Source: Lentihominibacter faecis
Lineage (GTDB): Bacteria; Bacillota; Clostridia; Peptostreptococcales; Anaerovoracaceae
Direction of reading: 5' to 3'
DNA: 21,058 bases
NCBI RefSeq assembly: GCF_014306095.1
Contig: NZ_JACRWC010000038.1
Span: 1 to 21,058 of the forward strand
Part shown: one piece after another, positions 13,913-21,058 of the stretch
How the letters are laid out: each line of letters starts with the position of its first letter
Numbering within the stretch: the stretch's first letter is position 1
Translations under genes and position numbers: made by a program
Notes under the pieces: generated by a model
Database searches by the model: none
Told to the model about the DNA's origin: nothing
The model's input: only the letters and a program-made list of their open reading frames with translations

Positions 13913-15172
13913 ATGAAAGAGACCCGTTCGTTTGAAGTGAAAGAGCGAGTAACAAATACATTTTTAAAGACAGTCAGCGCATATGCCAATTTTGGTGACG
14001 GGATCATCCGGTTTGGCATTACTGATGATGGCAAGTTTGTTGGGATAGAAGATGCTGGTAATGCATGTCTGGATATAGAAAACAGAATAAACGACAGTAT
14101 TTCTCCGGTGCCCGATTATTGGATATCTGTGGATGATGATACGAATGTCATTACATTGGAAGTAAAAGAAGGAATCTATAAACCGTATTATTATAAATCA
14201 AAAGCTTACAAGAGAAATGATACGGCAACGATCGAAGTGGATCGTCTGGAGTCGAATCGTCTTATTCTGGAAGGTGAAGATCGTTCGTACGATGAATTAG
14301 CATCCGATGTGAAAGATCTCGAGTTTACGATCCTTGAGGGCAAGATGAAAGAGCAGCTCGGTATCAGTGCTATCAGTACAGATATACTCAGGACTATCGG
14401 AGTACTTGGTGCAGACGGGAAATACAATAACGCAGGGGTTTTACTTGCTGATAAAAATGGAACATATGGTATCGACTGTGCACGTTTTGGGGAAACGATA
14501 GATATAATACTGGATCGTGAGATTTTCGAACACAGATCGATACTTAAACAGTATGATGAGGTGATAGAACTTTATAGAAAATATTATCAGTATGATGAAA
14601 TCAAAGGTGCAATCAGGGAGACGGTTGAAACCATTCCGGAAAAAGCGTTCAGAGAAACCATTGCAAATGCACTGGTGCACAGAGCCTGGGATGTGAGGTC
14701 ACATATCAGAGTAGCAATGTATGAAGATCGCATTGAAGTTTTTTCACCAGGAGGACTGCCGAAAGGCATCACCAGGGAGGAATATCTCAATGGACAGATC
14801 TCTGTGCTGCGTAATCCGATCATCGGCGCTGTTTTTTTTCGGTTGAATATTATAGAAAGTTTTGGAACGGGCGTTCAGAGGATAAATGCAGCATATGCAA
14901 GCAGCAAGGCAAAACCGATACATGAGTTTTCCGAGAATATGATCAAAGTAACTTTACCTGTGATCACATCCGGTGGCGATCTTACTGGCGATGAGAAAAT
15001 CATTTACGACAGCATGGACAGGCTTGGAAAAACAAGTTCTCAAATCGCTAAGGCGGCAGGGTTCGGCAAAAATAAGACGTTAAAGCTATTGGGGATACTT
15101 GAGAAAAAAGGATATGTGATAAAGACAGGTAACGGCAGAGGAACGAAATACTCAACAAATTACAGTTTGTGA
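13913..15172 (+). CDS. AlbA_2 (Schlafen-type) domain protein with HATPase and C-terminal winged helix
   Basis: A 419-residue protein of the group loosely annotated as putative transcriptional regulators or RecG-like ATP-binding proteins. The N-terminus (EVKERVTNTFLKTVSAYANFGDGIIRFGITDDGKFVGI, residues 8-45) is the AlbA_2 nucleic-acid binding domain. FRETIANALVHRAWD at 246-260, EVFSPGGLPKGI at 275-286 and the FGTGVQRI box are a GHKL-type ATPase domain (HATPase_c_4). The last 60 residues (TSSQIAKAAGFGKNKTLKLLGILEKKGYVIKTG) are a winged helix. GGAGG at 13900-13904 precedes the ATG. It is a single gene directly after the tRNA cluster and probably represses itself through the palindrome. Related proteins occur in defence and mobile contexts; the true role is unknown. 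Confidence 0.85.
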   Translation: MKETRSFEVKERVTNTFLKTVSAYANFGDGIIRFGITDDGKFVGIEDAGNACLDIENRINDSISPVPDYWISVDDDTNVITLEVKEGIYKPYYYKSKAYKRNDTATIEVDRLESNRLILEGEDRSYDELASDVKDLEFTILEGKMKEQLGISAISTDILRTIGVLGADGKYNNAGVLLADKNGTYGIDCARFGETIDIILDREIFEHRSILKQYDEVIELYRKYYQYDEIKGAIRETVETIPEKAFRETIANALVHRAWDVRSHIRVAMYEDRIEVFSPGGLPKGITREEYLNGQISVLRNPIIGAVFFRLNIIESFGTGVQRINAAYASSKAKPIHEFSENMIKVTLPVITSGGDLTGDEKIIYDSMDRLGKTSSQIAKAAGFGKNKTLKLLGILEKKGYVIKTGNGRGTKYSTNYSL

Positions 15173-15188
15173 AAAAGGGAGGAATTTT

Positions 15189-15377
15189 ATGAAAGCACAT
15201 AAATATTGGTCAGTAGGAGCATTGATCACAATGACGGGTACGTTTTACACTGGTTATAAAGGGCTAAAACCAAGTCACAAATACTTTGCTTTAAGTTCTA
15301 TGTTTTGTATGGCAATGGCGACGTATACAGGGCATAAAATGATTTCCGGGAATAGGAAAGAAAAGGTGGAAAAATAA
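15189..15377 (+). CDS. Small two-helix membrane protein, hypothetical
   Basis: A 62-residue protein with GGGAGGA 6 bases before its ATG. Two hydrophobic stretches, YWSVGALITMTGTFYTGYKG (6-25) and YFALSSMFCMAMATYTGHKM (32-51), are themselves alike (each ends in TYTGHK/FYTGYK), suggesting an internal duplication of one helix-plus-TGxK unit. The tail is strongly charged (SGNRKEKVEK). It ends one base before the CoA-disulfide reductase start, so the pair is co-transcribed. I recognise a recurring clostridial small protein but no function; a membrane partner or thiol-related anchor for the reductase is speculation. Confidence 0.8.
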   Translation: MKAHKYWSVGALITMTGTFYTGYKGLKPSHKYFALSSMFCMAMATYTGHKMISGNRKEKVEK

Positions 15378-15378
15378 G

Positions 15379-17070
15379 ATGAAGGTAGTAATCGTAGGAG
15401 GTGTAGCAGGTGGAGCTACAGCCGCAGCAAGGATACGCAGATTGGACGAACATGCTGAAATTACTGTATTTGAAAGATCTGGATACATATCTTATGCAAA
15501 TTGTGGGCTCCCATACTATATTGGAGATGTAATCACAGACCCGGAAGACCTTACATTACAGACACCAGAGAGTTTCTTTAAAAGATTTCGTATCAATATG
15601 AAGATCCATCATGAAGTTATTTCTATACATCCGGATCGTAAGACTGTTTCAGTGAAGAATTTGGAAAATGATGAAATATTTGAAGAAAATTACGATAAGC
15701 TTATCCTTTCTCCAGGTGCAAAGCCTACACAACCGAACCTTCCGGGAGTAGGTATCGATAACCTTTTTACACTGCGTACAGTAGAAGATACTATCCAAAT
15801 CAAGGAGTATATTAATAAGAATCATCCTAAATCTGCTGTGCTGGCTGGTGGTGGTTTTATTGGTTTGGAGTTGGCAGAAAATTTGAGGGAGCTTGGCATT
15901 GATGTTACTATCATCCAACGTCCTAAGCAGTTAATGAATCCTTTTGATCCGGATATGGCATCCATGATCCATAATGAAATGAGAAAACATGGGATAAAAC
16001 TGGCATTAGGCTATACGGTAGAAGGATTTAAAGAAAAGAATAATGGAGTAGAGGTTTTATTGAAAGATAATCCATCTCTTCATGCTGATATGGGAGTACT
16101 GGCAATCGGAGTCACACCGGATACAGCACTAGCAAAAGAAGCCGGTCTGGAACTTGGCATCAAGGGAAGCATCGTAGTGAATGACAGAATGGAGACTTCA
16201 GTACCGGATATTTATGCTGCGGGGGATGCAGTTCAGGTAAAACATTATGTTACTGGTGATGATGCGTTAATTTCTTTAGCGGGACCTGCAAATAAACAGG
16301 GAAGGATCATCGCTGACAATATTTGTGGTGGTGATAGTTGCTACTTGGGTAGTCAAGGAAGTTCAGTAATAAAAATATTTGATATGACAGCAGCCACTAC
16401 AGGTATTAATGAAACCAATGCCAAAAAGTCAGGATTAGATGTGGATACAGTAATTCTTTCTCCTATGAGTCATGCCAGCTATTATCCTGGTGGCAAAGTG
16501 ATGACCATGAAGGTGGTTTTTGAAAAAGAGACTTATCGCTTGCTCGGTGCCCAGATAATTGGATATGAAGGGGTTGATAAACGTATTGATGTGCTGGCAA
16601 CAGCGATTCATGCAAGGCTGAAGGCAAGCCAGCTGAAAGATCTTGATCTTGCATATGCACCACCTTACTCCTCTGCAAAAGATCCTGTAAATATGGTTGG
16701 ATTCATGGTAGACAACATAGAAAAAGGAATCTTGAAACAGTGGCATTTGGAGGATGTGGATACGATTCCCAAAGATGGAAGTGCTGTGCTGGTGGATGTA
16801 AGAACTGCAGATGAATTCAGCAGAGGGTGTATTGAGGGATTTAAAAACATTCCTGTAGATGAACTGAGGGAACGTATCAAAGAGATCGAAAAGGGAAAGC
16901 CGGTTTATCTGATCTGTCAGAGTGGACTGCGCAGTTATATAGCCAGTCGTATTCTGGAAGGGAATGGTTATGAGACATATAACTTCTCTGGTGGATTCCG
17001 TTTCTATGATGCAGTGGTTAATGACCGTGCATTGATTGAAAAAGCCTATGCATGTGGAATGGATTATTAA
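15379..17070 (+). CDS. CoA-disulfide reductase / FAD-dependent pyridine nucleotide-disulfide oxidoreductase with rhodanese domain
   Basis: A 563-residue fusion. Residues 1-150 hold the FAD Rossmann motif VVIVGGVAGGATAAARIRR and the single redox cysteine C42 in ISYANCGLPYYIGD, the signature of CoA-disulfide and NAD(P)H polysulfide reductases. NAD(P)H binding is at about 153-175 (AVLAGGGFIGLELAENL), the second FAD contact is DIYAAGDAVQV, then comes a dimerisation domain. Residues about 460-563 are a rhodanese domain with C513 in LICQSGLRSY. This architecture reduces CoA disulfide, per- or polysulfides with NAD(P)H and passes sulfane sulfur to the rhodanese site. It follows the 62-residue membrane protein by one base. 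Substrate (CoA disulfide, CoA persulfide or polysulfide) cannot be set by sequence. Confidence 0.9.
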   Translation: MKVVIVGGVAGGATAAARIRRLDEHAEITVFERSGYISYANCGLPYYIGDVITDPEDLTLQTPESFFKRFRINMKIHHEVISIHPDRKTVSVKNLENDEIFEENYDKLILSPGAKPTQPNLPGVGIDNLFTLRTVEDTIQIKEYINKNHPKSAVLAGGGFIGLELAENLRELGIDVTIIQRPKQLMNPFDPDMASMIHNEMRKHGIKLALGYTVEGFKEKNNGVEVLLKDNPSLHADMGVLAIGVTPDTALAKEAGLELGIKGSIVVNDRMETSVPDIYAAGDAVQVKHYVTGDDALISLAGPANKQGRIIADNICGGDSCYLGSQGSSVIKIFDMTAATTGINETNAKKSGLDVDTVILSPMSHASYYPGGKVMTMKVVFEKETYRLLGAQIIGYEGVDKRIDVLATAIHARLKASQLKDLDLAYAPPYSSAKDPVNMVGFMVDNIEKGILKQWHLEDVDTIPKDGSAVLVDVRTADEFSRGCIEGFKNIPVDELRERIKEIEKGKPVYLICQSGLRSYIASRILEGNGYETYNFSGGFRFYDAVVNDRALIEKAYACGMDY

Positions 17071-17087
17071 GAAGAAATAGTGAGAAA

Positions 17088-17121
17088 AAACTTATTTAAG
17101 TAATGTGTTATAAATAAGTTT
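17088..17121 (+). other. Perfect AT-rich hairpin just after the reductase gene
   Basis: AAACTTATTTA at 17088-17098 pairs perfectly with TAAATAAGTTT at 17111-17121 across a 12-base loop. It is 18 bases after the stop codon but is followed by GAGGTAATT, not a T run, so termination here is doubtful; the stronger candidate is at 17182. Confidence 0.5.
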
Positions 17122-17181
17122 GAGGTAATTGATATGGGCTGTCTCAAACATTAGAAAAACTGAATAATATTTACATCGAAT

Positions 17182-17220
17182 AAGACAGTAGTCGAAGAAA
17201 AACGGCTGCTGTTTTATTTT
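17182..17220 (+). terminator. Probable intrinsic terminator of the reductase operon
   Basis: AAGACAGTAGTCG at 17182-17194 pairs with CGGCTGCTGTTTT at 17203-17215 (13 pairs, several G-U) around an A-rich 8-base loop, then ATTTT. It is 112 bases past the stop codon. Confidence 0.65.
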
Positions 17221-17235
17221 AATCAAAAAAAACAA

Positions 17236-17266
17236 TGATGTCATGATGCACGGGATCATGATATCA
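17236..17266. repeat. Twelve-base-pair imperfect palindrome
   Basis: TGATGTCATGAT at 17236-17247 pairs with ATCATGATATCA at 17255-17266 (one G-U) around GCACGGG. No T run follows. It could be a protein-binding site or the relic of a small mobile element end. Confidence 0.4.
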
Positions 17267-17360
17267 AGGGAATGTCTGGAGAAAATGCAAAAAAGCATTC
17301 GAGCAGGGCGTTTTGGGATAAAAAGATGATATAGGACAAAGCTGGGGAATCAGTTACCCT

Positions 17361-17448
17361 AGTTGCCCGGATTTTGAGGCGTTTTGATTTGTATAGATCC
17401 TCAGTCTATGGTATAATTTTCTTTGTAGTAGATAACAGCCGGGCAGCT
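17361..17448. promoter_or_regulatory. Inverted repeats flanking the WYL promoter, candidate operators
   Basis: AGTTGCCCGG at 17361-17370 and CCGGGCAGCT at 17439-17448 are inverted copies matching at nine of ten positions, placed upstream of the -35 and between the start of transcription and the gene. A third repeat, ATAGA (17393-17397) and TCTAT (17405-17409), sits between -35 and -10. A six-pair repeat CTGGGG/CCCTAG lies at 17342-17362. These could be sites for the WYL regulator; which one counts cannot be decided here. Confidence 0.4.
17389..17417 (+). promoter_or_regulatory. Promoter of the WYL-hsdMS operon
   Basis: TTGTAT at 17389-17394 and TATAAT at 17412-17417 with 17-base spacing; TGG before the -10 makes it an extended -10 promoter. 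It is the only good promoter seen before hsdM and hsdS. Confidence 0.78.
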
Positions 17449-17477
17449 TGAAAATGCAAAGTTTGGGGAGATTTGGA

Positions 17478-18443
17478 ATGGATACCAGCAGCACGAAGAA
17501 AAGAATGCTCCTGATACTGGAGCTGTTATATAAAACGACGGATGAAAGCCATCCTGTCAGCACAGTGGAAATCATGGACTATTTAGCAGGGAAAGGGTTT
17601 CAGATAGACAGGAAGACACTTCGCAGTGATCTCAGACTGCTGATATCGATGGGATACGATATCGTGGTAGTTAAAAGCTCTCCCAATAAATACTTCTGGG
17701 GAGAGCGTACATTCGAGATACCGGAGCTGAAAATGCTACTGGATGCAGTGTCGTCGGCAAGGTTCATATCGGAAACGAAAAGCAAACGGCTCACAAAAAA
17801 GATCATGTCACTGGCAGGTATGCAGCAGCGAGAGCAGCTGAAAAGGCATGTGCGTGCCATCGGAAAAACGAAAGCCGATAATAAAGGGCTGTATTACATC
17901 ATCGATACCATAACGGAAGCTATAAACCGGAAAAAGAAGATCAGCTTCCAGTATACGGAGTACAACGGCAGGAAAGAGAAGATCCTGAGAAACGACGGTG
18001 AGGTCTATATACTCAGTCCCTATGTGCTTTACTGGAATGAGGATTACTATTATGTCCTCGGATATTCTGATAAGCGTGAGACAGTCACGGCCTTCCGGAT
18101 CGACAGGATGAAAACACCGAAGATAATGGAAGAAGATGCTGTACCAAAACCTGAGGGTTTCGATGTGTCTGCATACTCCAATAAGGTGTTCCAGATGTTC
18201 GGCGGCGAAGAAACCACAGTGGAACTCGAGTGTGACACGTCACTGATGAAATACGTGATCGACCGCTTCGGTATTGATGTGGAGACTGAGGAACTGTCAG
18301 AAGATAAGTTTCTCGCAAAAGTCCCGGTAGACCTGAGTCCGACCTTTTACGGCTGGGTGTTCCAGTTCGGCGGAGGGATCAGGATCATAGGACCGGAGGA
18401 AGCGGTGGGAGCATATAAAGAAATGGTAGATAAAGCGAGGTAA
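17478..18443 (+). CDS. WYL-domain transcription regulator
   Basis: A 321-residue protein: an N-terminal winged helix (residues about 5-65, STKKRMLLILELLYKTTDES...VSTVEIMDYLAGKGFQIDRKTLRSDLRLL), a central WYL domain around 140-225 with SPYVLYWNEDYYYVLGYS at 180-197 and TAFRIDRM, and a C-terminal WYL-extension ending WVFQFGGGIRIIGPEEAV. The layout matches the BrxR/CapW type of defence-locus repressors. ATG 17478 is chosen since GGGGAG at 17465-17470 is 7 bases away; earlier in-frame TTG (17448) and ATG (17454) lack a ribosome site. The stop is only 3 bases before hsdM, so it is co-transcribed with the restriction-modification genes and probably controls them. The ligand or DNA signal sensed by WYL is unknown. 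Confidence 0.88.
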   Translation: MDTSSTKKRMLLILELLYKTTDESHPVSTVEIMDYLAGKGFQIDRKTLRSDLRLLISMGYDIVVVKSSPNKYFWGERTFEIPELKMLLDAVSSARFISETKSKRLTKKIMSLAGMQQREQLKRHVRAIGKTKADNKGLYYIIDTITEAINRKKKISFQYTEYNGRKEKILRNDGEVYILSPYVLYWNEDYYYVLGYSDKRETVTAFRIDRMKTPKIMEEDAVPKPEGFDVSAYSNKVFQMFGGEETTVELECDTSLMKYVIDRFGIDVETEELSEDKFLAKVPVDLSPTFYGWVFQFGGGIRIIGPEEAVGAYKEMVDKAR

Positions 18444-18446
18444 AAA

Positions 18447-19967
18447 ATGGCTAAAGCTAAGACAAATGCGAATATAGGATTTGAAAAAGAATTGTGGGAT
18501 GCTGCGTGTGTCCTCTGGGGGCATATCCCGGCAGCGGAGTACAGGAAGGTTATTATTGGTTTGATCTTTCTGCGCTATATCTCCAGTGCATTCGATAAAC
18601 GATATAATGAACTGGTAGAAGAAGGGGATGGCTTTGAAGATGACAGAGATGCATATACAATGGAGAATATTTTCTTTGTACCAGAGGAAGCAAGATGGAG
18701 CACCATTGCTTCTGCAGCACATACTCCTGAAATCGGGACGGTGATCGATAATGCTATGAGAGCAATTGAGGCAGAAAATAAGAAACTTAAAAATGTATTG
18801 CCTAAGAACTATGCCAGCCCAGATCTTGATAAACGAGTTTTAGGTGATGTTGTTGATATTTTTACAAATAAAATAAAGATGGAGGATGCCGAACATAGTG
18901 AGGATTTATTAGGCCGAACGTATGAGTACTGTATTGCACAGTTCGCAGAAAAAGAAGGTGCCAGTGGGGGCGAGTTCTACACACCATCAAGCGTAGTAAA
19001 GACTTTGGTTGAAATCCTCAAGCCTTTTGAAAACTGTCGTGTATATGACCCGTGCTGTGGGTCAGGCGGAATGTTTGTGCAGAGTTCAAAATTTATAGAA
19101 GCTCACAATGGTAAGAGAGGAGCGATATCTGTTTATGGACAGGAAGCTAATGCGGATACATGGAAAATGGCACAAATGAATATGGCAATCAGAGGAATCG
19201 ATGCAGATTTCGGACCATATCAGGCAGATACTTTTACAAATGATTTGCATCCTACATTAAAGGCTGATTTTATTCTTGCAAATCCGCCTTTTAATTATCA
19301 TCCATGGAATCAGGAAAAACTTCTGGATGATGTACGCTGGAAGTTCGGAATTCCACCGGCAGGCAATGCCAACTATGCGTGGATACAGCATATGATTCAT
19401 CATCTTGCACCTAATGGGAAAATCGGACTTGTTCTTGCCAACGGAGCATTATCAACACAATCCAGCGGGGAAGGTGAAATCCGTCGTAAGATCATAGAGG
19501 CAGATTTGGTTGAAGGCATTATTGCTATGCCGACACAGCTGTTTTATAGTGTAACGATTCCGGTGACTCTGTGGTTTATTACAAAAAATAAAAAACAGAA
19601 GGGTAAAACACTGTTTATTGACGCACGTAAAATGGGACACATGGTTGACCGTAAACATCGTGATTTTGATGATAAGCCGGGCGGAGACATAGAGAAACTT
19701 GCCAAAACTTTTACAGAATTCCAGGAAGGAACATTGGAAGTAGTAAAAGGATTTTGTGCTGTTGCAGATATTGAAGATATAGCAAAGCAGGACTATATTC
19801 TTACTCCCGGCAGATATGTAGGGATTGAAGAACAGGAAGACGATGGAGAACCATTCGAGGAAAAGATGAAACGACTTACATCTGAGCTTTCAGGTATGTT
19901 TGAAAAATCACATGAGCTGGAAGAAGAAATTCGCAAGAAACTGGGGGCGATAGGGTATGAATTTTAA
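18447..19967 (+). CDS. hsdM: Type I restriction-modification DNA methyltransferase subunit HsdM
   Basis: A 506-residue N6-adenine methyltransferase. The N-terminal helical domain (ELWDAACVLWGHIPAAEYRKVIIGLIFLRYISSAF, residues 15-50) is the HsdM_N domain that contacts HsdS. SAM motif I is DPCCGSGGMF at 201-210, and the catalytic NPPF motif IV is at 279-282. The segment GEFYTPSSVVKTLVEIL at 174-190 is typical. The C-terminal helices (EEKMKRLTSELSGMFEKSHELEEEIRKKL) would pack on the HsdS coiled coil. GCGAGG precedes the ATG. Its end overlaps the hsdS start by 11 bases. It methylates adenine in the sequence chosen by HsdS. Confidence 0.95.
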   Translation: MAKAKTNANIGFEKELWDAACVLWGHIPAAEYRKVIIGLIFLRYISSAFDKRYNELVEEGDGFEDDRDAYTMENIFFVPEEARWSTIASAAHTPEIGTVIDNAMRAIEAENKKLKNVLPKNYASPDLDKRVLGDVVDIFTNKIKMEDAEHSEDLLGRTYEYCIAQFAEKEGASGGEFYTPSSVVKTLVEILKPFENCRVYDPCCGSGGMFVQSSKFIEAHNGKRGAISVYGQEANADTWKMAQMNMAIRGIDADFGPYQADTFTNDLHPTLKADFILANPPFNYHPWNQEKLLDDVRWKFGIPPAGNANYAWIQHMIHHLAPNGKIGLVLANGALSTQSSGEGEIRRKIIEADLVEGIIAMPTQLFYSVTIPVTLWFITKNKKQKGKTLFIDARKMGHMVDRKHRDFDDKPGGDIEKLAKTFTEFQEGTLEVVKGFCAVADIEDIAKQDYILTPGRYVGIEEQEDDGEPFEEKMKRLTSELSGMFEKSHELEEEIRKKLGAIGYEF

Positions 19968-21058
19968 GACATATACAATGGAAGATGCCTTAGAAGTAAT
20001 TATTGATTACAGGGGTAAAACACCTAAGAAATCAGAATCAGGAATTCCTACACTTAGTGCAAAATCAGTAAAAAACAATCACATTGATTATTCATTGTGC
20101 TATTATATATCCCCTGATGAGTATAAGCGGTTTATGGTACGGGGATTTCCAAAAGTTGGAGATGTTCTTTTGACAACAGAAGCTCCTATGGGAATGGTAG
20201 CAAGACTTGACCGAGATGGTGTTGGCATTGCACAGAGATTATTGACACTTCGAGGAAAGGCAGATGTTCTGGATAATGAGTATTTGCTATATTTCCTGCA
20301 ATCTTCTATTGGGCAGTCATTATTGAAAGCTCGGGAAACAGGTACAACTGTGACAGGCATAAAACAAGCCGAATTCAGAAAAATACAAATAGATATCCCG
20401 GAAATCGGTGTTCAAAAGAAAATTGGCGGGTTTCTGGGATTGTTAGAGCAGAAAATAGAACTTAATAACAAGATAAATAAGAATTTAGAGCAGCAAGCTC
20501 AAGCTATATTCAAGTCGTGGTTTATTGATTTCGAACCATTCAGTAATCGAAAGCCAAGCGACTGGTCGGTATCAACGCTTGGTAATATTTCTATAATGGG
20601 TGCAGGTGGAGATAAACCTCAAAATGTATCCCCAATAAAAACTGATTTGTATGAATATCCGATTTACTCAAACGGATTGAGCAATGAGGGGCTTTACGGA
20701 TTTACTGACAAACCTAAAATATCCGAAGAAAGCGTGACTGTATCAGCTCGTGGAACAATAGGTTTTGTGTGTTTGCGTCATATTCCTTATGTGCCAATCG
20801 TGCGTTTAGTAACTCTGATACCAAAAACAGAAATTGTTTCTGCAAAATACCTCTATTTATGGTTAAAACAGCTTCACATTACTGGAACAGGAACGACGCA
20901 ACAACAACTCACAGTACCTGATTTTCAAAAGACAGAAATACTTGTTCCCTCGCAAGAAATAGTGACACTATTTACAGCTACGGTTGAGCCAATCTTTGAA
21001 AAAATATGGGCTAATCAGAATGAAAATGAAAAGCTATCCTCTTTGCGTGATACATTAC
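19957..21058 (+). CDS. hsdS: Type I restriction-modification specificity subunit HsdS, 3' end cut by the window edge
   Basis: An open frame of 367 codons from ATG 19957 that runs off the window. The first target recognition domain is about residues 1-165 (VIIDYRGKTPKKSESGIPTLSA, GFPKVGDVLLTTEAPMG, ETGTTVTGIKQAEFRKIQIDIP). A conserved helix follows at about 166-195 (IGGFLGLLEQKIELNNKINKNLEQQAQAIFKSWF). The second domain runs from about 205 to 350 (WSVSTLGNISIMGAGGDKPQN, ARGTIGFVCLR, GTGTTQQQLTVPDFQKTEILVP). The second helix begins at the edge. Usual length is about 400 residues, so only the tip is missing. It gives DNA sequence specificity to HsdM and HsdR. By eye it is richer in A+T than the WYL gene. 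An ATG at 19978 is an alternative start. Confidence 0.92.
   Translation, partial: MNFKTYTMEDALEVIIDYRGKTPKKSESGIPTLSAKSVKNNHIDYSLCYYISPDEYKRFMVRGFPKVGDVLLTTEAPMGMVARLDRDGVGIAQRLLTLRGKADVLDNEYLLYFLQSSIGQSLLKARETGTTVTGIKQAEFRKIQIDIPEIGVQKKIGGFLGLLEQKIELNNKINKNLEQQAQAIFKSWFIDFEPFSNRKPSDWSVSTLGNISIMGAGGDKPQNVSPIKTDLYEYPIYSNGLSNEGLYGFTDKPKISEESVTVSARGTIGFVCLRHIPYVPIVRLVTLIPKTEIVSAKYLYLWLKQLHITGTGTTQQQLTVPDFQKTEILVPSQEIVTLFTATVEPIFEKIWANQNENEKLSSLRDTL

Larger units (their letters stand above)
17071..17447 (+). other. 377-base non-coding stretch with several hairpins
   Basis: No coding frame of note is present apart from a 24-codon ATG frame at 17258 without ribosome site. It holds a perfect hairpin without T run, a terminator, a GGGCTGTCTCAAA sequence at 17136-17148 that resembles the tips of some IS elements, a 12-pair palindrome, and the promoter of the WYL gene. 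Together this suggests a junction patched by past insertions. Confidence 0.5.

Noticed and set aside
17136..17148. IS terminal repeat (GGGCTGTCTCAAA)
   Set aside because: Only one copy is visible and no transposase or target duplication is present, so no mobile element is annotated.
17258..17332. 24-codon frame beginning MISRECLEKMQKS
   Set aside because: No ribosome site and too short to assign; it vaguely recalls a recombinase tail but not enough to call a pseudogene.

Overview
The window looks like chromosomal DNA of a gut-type Firmicute, most likely a member of the Lachnospiraceae/Clostridia. The grounds are sigma-A type promoters, strong AGGAGG-like ribosome binding sites, a butyryl-CoA:acetate-type CoA-transferase, ferredoxin-linked 2-oxoacid oxidation, the anaerobic nadA-nadB-nadC order and the tRNA types. 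The species cannot be named from sequence alone.

Region 1 (1-2357): a leftward, edge-truncated family 2 glycosyltransferase, then a divergent monocistronic CoA-transferase with its own promoter and terminator. Region 2 (2368-6326): a five-gene operon for a four-subunit 2-oxoacid:ferredoxin oxidoreductase (ferredoxin-like delta, alpha, beta, gamma) and an uncharacterised P-loop ATPase, followed by a small nitroreductase and a terminator. Together, regions 1 and 2 could turn 2-oxoacids into acyl-CoA plus reduced ferredoxin, then acyl-CoA into a free acid. Region 3 (6348-9570): nadABC, the aspartate-to-nicotinate-mononucleotide pathway, behind a promoter surrounded by TGTC/GACA half-sites. Region 4 (9567-11399): a CarD-like RNA polymerase-binding protein, a single-pass membrane protein of a TasA/camelysin-like kind, and an ECF-type sigma factor. 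Region 5 (11444-13097): a sodium:solute symporter.

Region 6 (13119-13760): a six-gene tRNA operon, Met-Val-Asp-Cys-His-Gln(CTG), with promoter and terminator. Past it the content becomes accessory. Region 7 (13823-17070) holds an AlbA_2/Schlafen-type ATPase-HTH protein behind a striking nested palindrome that overlaps its promoter, a 62-residue two-helix membrane protein and a CoA-disulfide reductase with a fused rhodanese domain. Region 8 (17071-17447) is a 377-base non-coding stretch rich in hairpins. Region 9 (17478-21058) is a defence locus: a WYL-domain regulator placed 3 bases before hsdM, then hsdS, which runs off the window end. No hsdR is in view.

The most promising unexplained items are the WYL-hsdMS arrangement with inverted repeats around its promoter, the AAACG palindrome in front of the AlbA_2 gene, the membrane-protein/sigma-factor pair, and the P-loop protein embedded in the oxidoreductase operon. 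No CRISPR array, rRNA, prophage or intact insertion sequence was seen.
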